In this document: positions 1-4,346 of the stretch, in pieces
How positions within the stretch are numbered: the first letter of the stretch is position 1
How the letters are laid out: every line of letters starts with the position of its first letter
DNA from: Prevotellaceae bacterium
GTDB lineage: Bacteria > Bacteroidota > Bacteroidia > Bacteroidales > UBA932
Assembly: GCA_031288885.1 (NCBI GenBank)
Contig: JAITQP010000134.1
Span: forward strand, 1-5,778
Length of the DNA: 5,778 bases
Direction of reading: 5' to 3'
Program-made: the position numbers and the translations under genes
The notes under the pieces: generated by a model
The model's input: only the letters and a program-made list of their open reading frames with translations
The model's database searches: none
Told to the model about the DNA's origin: nothing

Positions 1-390
1 ATCGTAAAGGAAGACTTTGCGCCCTACGCCGAAGGCACCTATACCAGCGAGTTTTTTGAGGATACTTGGCCTGTAACGCTGGAGTACTCTCCGGCCACTG
101 AGCAGTACCGTATTTCCGACTGCTGGGTATCCGGCTACGATGTTTTGTTCAAGTGGGAGGGAACGGAGGTTACCATACAAGGCACTCCAAACAGCACCGG
201 AGCCTACATATACCTGCCCACAGGGTATGTATATGGGGATTATGGAATGATTTCGGCTTACTACTCGCAGGGAGATATAAATTACTACAACAAAGAGACA
301 AAAACATTTACCTTCCCGATTACGTGGCAAGTAGCAGCCGGCTCTTTTGGCGCCTACCTCGACACGTTTACCATCGAAGCAGAGCTTTAA
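1..390 (+). CDS. 3' end of an unrecognised, probably exported Bacteroidota protein (partial)
   Basis: The frame is open from the first base and ends at TAA (388-390), giving the last 129 residues; the start lies outside the window. The fragment is rich in Tyr, Thr, Phe, Gly and alternating hydrophobic residues, with no membrane helix, which suggests a beta-sandwich or beta-repeat. Visible pieces are 'YTSEFFEDTWPVTLEYSP' near residues 14-31, 'YRISDCW' near 36-42, and a late 'FTFPITWQVAAGSFGAYLDTF' stretch cited here only by position (about 104-124). This pattern (YRI, then a Gly-rich turn, then aromatic-rich strands ending in a 'GsFG..ldtF' strand) resembles repeat units in poorly characterised surface lipoproteins of Bacteroides and relatives; that resemblance is from memory, and no domain name is claimed. 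An internal Met at 145 is not the real start because the frame continues upstream with the same character. A strong terminator follows, so this is the last gene of its transcription unit. Confidence 0.75.
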   Translation: MVKEDFAPYAEGTYTSEFFEDTWPVTLEYSPATEQYRISDCWVSGYDVLFKWEGTEVTIQGTPNSTGAYIYLPTGYVYGDYGMISAYYSQGDINYYNKETKTFTFPITWQVAAGSFGAYLDTFTIEAEL

Positions 391-413
391 CCCGTTCGCT
401 TACACATTTTATG

Positions 414-450
414 AAATCAGCGATAATTCATTTTATCGCTGATTTTTTTT
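414..450 (+). terminator. Rho-independent terminator after the first gene
   Basis: A perfect 13-bp stem (414-426 AAATCAGCGATAA pairing with 433-445 TTATCGCTGATTT) encloses a 6-nt loop (427-432). It runs directly into an uninterrupted tract of eight T residues (443-450). It sits 24 nt after the TAA of the upstream gene. This is a textbook intrinsic terminator for plus-strand transcription. The A-run on the left arm is only three bases, so termination on the minus strand is less likely. Confidence 0.93.
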
Positions 451-500
451 GCGTCATGTGCCTTAGATAAAGTCACATAAAAATTTACGTTAACGGAGAT

Positions 501-751
501 GCACGCCTTGCGCCGTCCGGTTAGGGACAGAATGTGGGTGTTGCCGCCGCACAACCTCATTTTCAACCTAATTCTTAAACAAAACTACCCCCGTAGCGAG
601 GTTGCCCCCCACCATCTCCCCCACCTCATTACCTTATTAAACACCGTTTAAAATGAGGTAATGAGGTTGGTTTATTTATATGCTACTGAGGTAGTTTTGT
701 TTAAGAAAATTAGGTTGGTAATGAGGTTGGTCGGGACGGCGCGAAGCGTGC
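501..751. repeat. Large nested inverted-repeat structure (REPIN/MITE-like)
   Basis: Three layers of inverted repeat share one centre. Outer arms are 501-518 and 734-751 (18 bp, 16 matching). Middle arms are 552-589 and 690-729 (36 of 38 matching with one 2-nt gap). The inner hairpin is 621-670. The left side carries about 33 extra unpaired bases (519-551) between outer and middle arms, while the right side has only 4. The 14-mer GGTAATGAGGTTGG occurs at 657-670 and again at 717-730, so inner and middle layers share a building block. No coding capacity is visible. The arrangement fits a non-autonomous palindromic repeat whose left flank later expanded or decayed. No clear target duplication was found at its ends, so mobility is an inference. 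Confidence 0.8.
621..670. repeat. Central hairpin of the 501-751 structure
   Basis: The arm ACCTCATTACCTTATTAAAC (623-642) pairs with 646-667 across a 3-nt loop ACC (643-645), with one 2-nt bulge. The TTAAAC/GTTTAA base of the loop is perfect. The flanking CC and GG extend pairing to 621 and 670 with a small bulge. There is no T-tract beside it, so it is not a standard terminator. Confidence 0.8.
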
Positions 752-768
752 AATGGCGCGAAGCGTGC
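738..768. repeat. 14-bp direct repeat, two copies at 17-bp period
   Basis: GGCGCGAAGCGTGC occurs at 738-751 and again at 755-768, separated by AAT. An imperfect inverted copy of the same motif is found at 501-514 (GCACGCCTTGCGCC), which forms the outer arm of the large inverted structure. The motif therefore appears three times in about 270 bp, in both orientations. Confidence 0.85.
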
Positions 769-857
769 GGCGACGGCTGTTTGCGCGGAGGTTCCTCCGC
801 TCCGCGCGCTCGTACCTCGCGCGCGCCGGTCGGAATGACGGCAGGGGTGGGGCGGGC
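769..857. repeat. GC-rich REP-like dispersed repeat (probable)
   Basis: This stretch carries short overlapping palindromes: GCGCGGAG (783-790) against CTCCGCGC (800-807), and GGAGG-TT-CCTCC (787-798). A CG-repeat stretch follows, then GGTCGGAATGACGG (828-841). Read on the minus strand, the segment has the form 'GTCATTCCGACC...GGAGGAACCTCCGC'. That is the general form of a dispersed intergenic repeat I recall from Bacteroidota and other genomes ('gtcattccga..g..ggaggaatct'). The palindromes are seen directly; the family assignment is memory-based and needs a genome-wide copy count. Confidence 0.5.
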
Positions 858-876
858 AGAGGGTGGTATGCATAAA

Positions 877-897
877 GGGCGGGTTTGAAACCCGCCC
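877..897. repeat. GC-rich palindrome
   Basis: GGGCGGGTTT (877-886) is the exact reverse complement of 888-897, with a single G between them. In effect this is a 9-bp stem with a 3-nt loop. The surrounding form 'gggcgggtttgaaacccgcccctacgg' is familiar as a dispersed intergenic repeat in several bacterial groups. No T-tract follows, so a terminator role is unlikely. Confidence 0.7.
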
Positions 898-1055
898 CTA
901 CGGCGTTGCAGCGCGCCATTACGTTAAATTATCGCAAATGCCCTGCGGTATTAACACTTCATGTCCGCCAATGCGCGCCGTAGTATCAATAAAATTACCC
1001 ATATTTGCTATGGTTTTTGCAGATGACCACTTCCTAACCCTTAACACCTAATTTT

Positions 1056-1089
1056 TAATTCCTAATTCGTAATTCCTAATTCGTAATTC
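1056..1089. repeat. AT-rich 14-bp tandem repeat before the operon start
   Basis: The unit TAATTCCTAATTCG is present twice (1056-1069, 1070-1083), followed by a partial third copy TAATTC (1084-1089). A degenerate unit (CTAATTTT) precedes it. The repeat ends 4 bp before the ATG of the DUF4492 gene, so it forms the immediate 5' leader or overlaps the promoter. Such low-complexity spacers are common in Bacteroidota; copy number could vary between strains. Confidence 0.85.
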
Positions 1090-1093
1090 TCAT

Positions 1094-1309
1094 ATGTTGC
1101 GCATATTCCGTTTTTACGTGGAGGGTTTTCGGAGCATGACGGTGGGCAAAACGCTGTGGGCAATTATCCTCATTAAGCTGTTCATCATGTTTGCCATCCT
1201 GAAGGTGTTCTTTTTCCCCGATTTTCTGGGGCCGCTCGGCAGCCCGTCGGACAAGGAGGAGTATGTGGCGGGCGAGCTGATTGACAGGGCGGCGGAAGCT
1301 GAAGAGTAA
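1094..1309 (+). CDS. DUF4492 family small membrane protein, first gene of the cytochrome bd operon
   Basis: This 71-residue protein has a basic, amphipathic N-terminus (LRIFRFYVEGFRSMTVGK, residues 2-19), then one strongly hydrophobic span (about 21-41, ending KVFFFP). An acidic, soluble tail rich in Glu follows (residues 52-71). The 'FYxxGFRxMTxGKTLWxIIxIKLFIMF' core is the hallmark I associate with DUF4492, a family known to sit directly before cydA in Bacteroidota and some Campylobacterota. Positive-inside reasoning puts the N-terminus in the cytoplasm and the acidic tail in the periplasm. It starts at ATG 1094 with no Shine-Dalgarno, as usual in this phylum, and lies 45 nt before cydA on the same strand. 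Its function is not established; a small accessory subunit or assembly factor of the bd oxidase, by analogy with CydX in E. coli, is inference. The family call is firm, the role is not. Confidence 0.88.
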   Translation: MLRIFRFYVEGFRSMTVGKTLWAIILIKLFIMFAILKVFFFPDFLGPLGSPSDKEEYVAGELIDRAAEAEE

Positions 1310-1354
1310 AAACGTTGCAAATGTTCAAGTATTCACCATTCATTTTTTACTGTT

Positions 1355-2893
1355 ATGATAGAAAATATAGATATTTCGCTTATCGGCTGGTCGCGGGCGC
1401 AGTTTGCCCTGACCGCCATCTACCACTGGCTGTTTGTGCCGCTCACGCTGGGGCTGGGCGTTGTGCAGGCGGTGATGGAAACCATCTACTACAAAACGGG
1501 GGACGAGTTTTGGAAAAAGACGGCGCAGTTCTGGATGAAGCTGTTCGGCATCAACTTTGCCATTGGCGTGGCTACGGGGCTCATCCTCGAGTTTGAGTTT
1601 GGCGCCAACTGGTCGAACTACAGCTGGTTTGTGGGCGACATTTTTGGCGCGCCGCTTGCCGTTGAGGGCATCGTTGCGTTTTTTATGGAGGCCACGTTTA
1701 TTGCCGTGATGTTTTTTGGCTGGGGCAAGGTCAGCAGGGGCTTCCACCTCGCCTCCACGTGGCTGACGATTGTGGGCGCCACCATTTCGGCGTTCTGGAT
1801 ACTCGTTGCCAACGCGTGGATGCAGCACCCCGTTGGGATGGCGTTTAACCCCGATACCGTGCGCAACGAAATGGTGAGCTTCTGGGAGGTGGCGCTCTCG
1901 CCGGTGGCGGTCAACAAGTTTTTCCACGCCGTGCTGTCGGGGTGGATTGTTGGCGCAGCGTTTGTGGTGGGCGTTGCCAGCTGGTTTTTGCTCCGGAAGC
2001 GGGAGGCAAAGTTTGCGCTGGCCAGCATTAAGATTGGCGCGGCGTTTGGGCTGCTGGCGTGCCTGCTGTCGGCGTGGACGGGCGACGGCTCGGCGCATCA
2101 GGTGGCGCAGCGGCAGCCCATGAAGCTCGCCGCCATGGAGGGGCTGTACGAGGGGCGCAAGGGCGCCGGATTGGTGGGCATAGGCGTGCTCGCCTCCGGC
2201 AAGCAGTACAACGACGGCAGCGACCCGTTCATCTTTAAGGTGGAGATACCGAAAATGCTTTCGTTCTTTGCCGAGCGCAACCTCAACGCGTACGTCCCGG
2301 GGATTACCAACCTCCTCGAGGGCGGGTACACGCAAAGGGACGGGACGCCGGCGCTCTCCGCCCAAGAGAAAATCAGCCGGGGGAAGCTCGCCATTCAGGC
2401 GCTGGCGCGCTACCGCACGGCGGAGAGCGACAGCCTCCGGCAGCAGGCGCGCGCCGCGCTGGACGAAAACTTCCGCTACTTTGGCTACGGCTACATCCGG
2501 CATCCGGCGGACTTGATACCTCCGGTGGGGCTTACCTTCTACGCTTTCCGCGTGATGGTGCTGCTGGGCGGATTTCTGCTGCTGCTCTTTGCCGCTACGT
2601 GCTACCTGTCGTACCGCGGCCGCTTTGCGGCCAAGCGGTGGCTGCAGTGGGTGTGCCTCGCCTCCATTTTCCTTGCCATCATTGCGGGGCAGGCCGGCTG
2701 GGTGGTGGCAGAGGTGGGGCGGCAGCCGTGGGCTATTCAGGATATCCTGCCAACGTCGGCGGCCATCTCCAAGCTGCCGGCCTCGTCGGTGCGGCTCACG
2801 TTCTTCATCTTCCTCACGCTATTCACCGTCCTCCTTATTGCAGAGCTTAAAATTATGCTCTCCGCCATAAAAAAAGGGCCGGAGATTGGGTAA
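1355..2893 (+). CDS. cydA: Cytochrome bd quinol oxidase subunit I (CydA)
   Basis: CydA is the haem-bearing subunit of the membrane bd oxidase, which oxidises quinol (probably menaquinol here) and reduces O2 to water with high affinity. The 512 residues align to E. coli CydA at a constant offset. His24 corresponds to H19 (haem b595 ligand). Glu104 and Glu112 correspond to E99 and E107 (haem d/b595 site and proton path). His191 and Met401 correspond to H186 and M393 (haem b558 ligands). Lys257 and Glu262 correspond to K252 and E257 (start of the quinol-binding Q-loop). Arg399 corresponds to R391, and Glu453 and Arg456 of 'AEVGRQPW' to E445 and R448. About nine membrane spans are visible. The loop between residues 263 and 390 is of the long E. 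coli type in length but unlike it in sequence. The C-terminus is somewhat shorter than in E. coli (522 aa). The ATG at 1355 is chosen because it places 'SRAQFALTAIYHWLFVPLTLG' (residues 13-33) at the expected distance from the N-terminus. cydB follows after 40 nt. Confidence 0.98.
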   Translation: MIENIDISLIGWSRAQFALTAIYHWLFVPLTLGLGVVQAVMETIYYKTGDEFWKKTAQFWMKLFGINFAIGVATGLILEFEFGANWSNYSWFVGDIFGAPLAVEGIVAFFMEATFIAVMFFGWGKVSRGFHLASTWLTIVGATISAFWILVANAWMQHPVGMAFNPDTVRNEMVSFWEVALSPVAVNKFFHAVLSGWIVGAAFVVGVASWFLLRKREAKFALASIKIGAAFGLLACLLSAWTGDGSAHQVAQRQPMKLAAMEGLYEGRKGAGLVGIGVLASGKQYNDGSDPFIFKVEIPKMLSFFAERNLNAYVPGITNLLEGGYTQRDGTPALSAQEKISRGKLAIQALARYRTAESDSLRQQARAALDENFRYFGYGYIRHPADLIPPVGLTFYAFRVMVLLGGFLLLLFAATCYLSYRGRFAAKRWLQWVCLASIFLAIIAGQAGWVVAEVGRQPWAIQDILPTSAAISKLPASSVRLTFFIFLTLFTVLLIAELKIMLSAIKKGPEIG

Positions 2894-2933
2894 AAATTAG
2901 GGATTACGTCAAACTTTCAAATTTCCATTAATC

Positions 2934-4055
2934 ATGACATACATATTACTGCAACACTACTGGTGGTTTTTGGTGTCGCTGCTGGGCGCGATACTCGTAT
3001 TTTTGATGTTTGTGCAGGGCGGCCAGTCGCTGCTCTTCACGGTGGGCAAAACGGAGGTGCAGCAAAAAATGCTGCTCTGCTCCACCGGACGCAAGTGGGA
3101 GCTTACGTTCACCACGCTGGTTACGTTTGGCGGAGCGTTTTTTGCCTCGTTTCCGCTGTTCTACTCCACGAGCTTTGGCGGCGCCTACTGGGTGTGGATG
3201 CTCATCCTGCTGTGCTTTGTGCTGCAGGCCGTTTCCTACGAATATCAGGCAAAAAAAGGCAACCTGCTGGGCAAAAAAACCTACCAAGCGTTCCTTGTGC
3301 TCAACGGCGTGCTTGCGCCCGTGCTCATCGGGACAGCCGTGGGCACGTTTTTCAACGGCGCGGAGTTTGTGGTCAACAAGCAGCAGCTGACCGAGGCGCT
3401 CAACCCCGTCATTTCGTCGTGGGCAACCCCGTGGCACGGGCTTGAGGCGGCGCTGGTCTGGTGGAACGTGTGCCTTGGCCTCGCGGTATTCTTCCTCGCC
3501 CGCGTGCTGGCGCTGCTCTACTTCGTCAACAACATTAACGACAACGAGGTGCAGCGCAACGCGCGCCGGCAGCTGCCGTGGGACGCCGCGCTGTTCTTGG
3601 TGTTCTTCCTTACGTTTTTTGTGCGCTGGCTGCTTCAGGATGGGTTTGCGGTAAACCCCGAAACAAAGGAGGTGTTCATGCAGCCCTACAAGTACTTCAT
3701 CAACCTCGTTGAAATGCCCGCCGTGCTGGCCACGCTGCTGCTGGGCGTAGCGGGCGTGCTGCTGGGAGTTGCCAGAACGGCGCTCTGCAGCGCGTGGAGA
3801 AAGGGGATATGGTTTGCCGGCGGGGGAACGGTGCTCACCGTGCTGTCGCTGCTGCTCTGCGCAGGCTGGAACAACACCGCCTACTACCCATCGCTGGCCG
3901 ACTTGCAGAGCTCGCTCACCATTGAGAACAGCTGCTCCAGCCTCTTCACGCTGAAAACAATGAGCTACGTGTCCATCCTCATACCGCTTGTGCTCGCCTA
4001 CGTTGCCTACGCGTGGCGGGCGCTGGACGTGCACAAGATAAGCCGGCAGGATTAG
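2934..4055 (+). CDS. cydB: Cytochrome bd quinol oxidase subunit II (CydB)
   Basis: CydB is the second large integral-membrane subunit of the bd oxidase; it pairs with CydA and helps form the proton and oxygen routes. The protein has 373 residues and about eight or nine hydrophobic spans (first at roughly 10-35, last at roughly 342-363). Family signatures are 'YWWFLVSLLGAILVF' near the N-terminus, 'GGAFFASFPLFY' (66-77), 'GTFFNGAEF' (137-145) and the C-terminal 'SLTIxNxxSSxxTLKxM' (327-343). Compared with E. coli, the 'TDGFDMG' segment reads 'LMFVQGG' (Asp29 aligns with Gln28), and Asp58 is Glu56 ('KWEL' for 'HWDG'). I believe this divergent form is typical of Bacteroidota CydB. No cydX-like or cydCD genes follow. 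The stop codon (TAG, 4053-4055) lies inside a 13-bp sequence that is duplicated on the far side of a probable insertion element. Confidence 0.96.
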   Translation: MTYILLQHYWWFLVSLLGAILVFLMFVQGGQSLLFTVGKTEVQQKMLLCSTGRKWELTFTTLVTFGGAFFASFPLFYSTSFGGAYWVWMLILLCFVLQAVSYEYQAKKGNLLGKKTYQAFLVLNGVLAPVLIGTAVGTFFNGAEFVVNKQQLTEALNPVISSWATPWHGLEAALVWWNVCLGLAVFFLARVLALLYFVNNINDNEVQRNARRQLPWDAALFLVFFLTFFVRWLLQDGFAVNPETKEVFMQPYKYFINLVEMPAVLATLLLGVAGVLLGVARTALCSAWRKGIWFAGGGTVLTVLSLLLCAGWNNTAYYPSLADLQSSLTIENSCSSLFTLKTMSYVSILIPLVLAYVAYAWRALDVHKISRQD

Positions 4056-4061
4056 CGCGCT
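4049..4061. repeat. Left copy of 13-bp direct duplication (probable target-site duplication)
   Basis: GGATTAGCGCGCT spans the cydB stop codon and is repeated exactly at 4334-4346, on the other side of the inverted-repeat element. It contains most of the palindrome TAGCGCGCTA. Because it overlaps the first two bases of the terminal inverted repeat, the true duplication may be 11 to 13 bp. Confidence 0.75.
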
Positions 4062-4333
4062 TTGTTGCAACGGAAGAATTTTCCTCAAATCCGGCAAAAG
4101 TCATTGCACTTGTCAAAGCTGTGGTGGTTGCTTTCACATTCCGTTAGGAATGTATCGCTCGGTAGAAAAGGTAAGCACACACAAATCCTGCATTCCGTAG
4201 GAATGCAACCAACGGAGGCATTCCTACGGAATGCCCAACCGATGGTGGCAAATCGTTATCTACCGAGCGATACATTCCTAACGGAATGTTGCCGATGCTT
4301 CGATAGCCAGTAAAACGTCGCTGCAACAAAGTC
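4060..4333. mobile_element. MITE/REPIN-like non-coding insertion element
   Basis: The element has short terminal inverted repeats: CTTTGTTGCAACG at 4060-4072 against CGCTGCAACAAAG at 4319-4331 (12 of 13 pairing). A core of four nested hairpins lies at 4136-4289. The element is bordered by an exact 13-bp direct repeat (4049-4061, 4334-4346). It has no credible gene; the short frames through it are forced by the palindromes. A non-autonomous element of about 270 bp moved in trans by a transposase elsewhere explains all these signs. Duplications of 10-13 bp are known for some IS4-family enzymes, but I cannot assign a family. The exact ends are uncertain by 2-4 bp because the right terminal repeat is followed by TC before the duplication. 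Confidence 0.7.
4136..4289. repeat. Nested palindromic core with perfect 31-bp inverted arms
   Basis: Positions 4136-4166 are the exact reverse complement of 4259-4289 (31 of 31). Inside each arm is a smaller hairpin, ACATTCC-GTTA-GGAATGT (4136-4153) and its mirror (4272-4289). Between the arms lie two further hairpins, GCATTCC-GTA-GGAATGC (4190-4206) and GCATTCC-TAC-GGAATGC (4218-4234), which are reverse complements of each other around an 11-nt spacer. The motif ATTCC-n(3-4)-GGAAT therefore occurs four times. No T-tract adjoins any stem, so none is a normal intrinsic terminator, although the whole could still slow convergent transcription from cydB and the fucosidase gene. Confidence 0.95.
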
Positions 4334-4346
4334 GGATTAGCGCGCT
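4334..4346. repeat. Right copy of 13-bp direct duplication (probable target-site duplication)
   Basis: This is an exact copy of 4049-4061. Its last two bases are part of the stop codon of the minus-strand fucosidase gene (CTA at 4345-4347 on the plus strand). Confidence 0.75.

Larger units (their letters stand above)
451..1093. other. Gene-free, repeat-laden intergenic region upstream of the cyd operon
   Basis: No reading frame in these 643 bases looks like a real gene. The short frames present on both strands run through inverted and GC-rich repeats and translate to Arg/Ala-rich low-complexity peptides. The left part (501-751) is dominated by nested inverted repeats. The middle (about 738-900) is GC-rich repeat sequence. 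Positions 900-1045 show nothing I can name, and the last 40 bases are an AT-rich tandem repeat. The promoter of the DUF4492-cydAB operon should lie in the right third. I see only imperfect matches to the Bacteroidota consensus TTTG-N(19-21)-TAnnTTTG (for example CATATTTG at 1000-1007 and TAATTTTT at 1049-1056), with no properly spaced -33 box for either, so no promoter is called. Confidence 0.7.

Noticed and set aside
153..470. 105-residue plus-strand frame overlapping the first gene
   Set aside because: It is a +2-frame shadow of the real frame and reads through the intrinsic terminator.
501..900. Possible CRISPR array or riboswitch in the repeat-rich spacer
   Set aside because: The repeats are inverted or directly adjacent with no regular repeat-spacer period, and no conserved riboswitch core is recognisable.
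661..919. Small open frames on both strands in the repeat-rich spacer
   Set aside because: Their sequence is repeat-derived and Arg/Ala/Gly-rich, they overlap one another, and none has a plausible start context or domain.
1000..1056. Possible Bacteroidota promoter boxes CATATTTG and TAATTTTT
   Set aside because: Each misses a consensus base and neither has a TTTG box at the required 19-21 nt spacing upstream, so a call would be guesswork.
1313..1320. CGTTGCAA between DUF4492 and cydA, matching 8 bp of the element's terminal repeat
   Set aside because: Eight bases can match by chance in a window this size, and there is no partner copy, flanking duplication or element sequence nearby.
1340..2503. 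387-residue open frame antisense to cydA
   Set aside because: The product is Arg/His/Ala/Pro-rich low-complexity sequence with no recognisable domain. It results from strong GC bias in the third codon positions of cydA, whose identity is certain.
2946..4097. 383-residue open frame antisense to cydB
   Set aside because: It has the same character as the frame opposite cydA (His/Gln/Arg-rich, no motifs), mirrors cydB almost end to end and runs into the inserted element.
4062..4313. Short open frame inside the inserted element, with a minus-strand counterpart at 4144-4329
   Set aside because: Both run through the palindromic arms and contain mirrored peptide pieces ('RYLPSDTFLTE' and similar) forced by the inverted repeats. 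There is no transposase motif.
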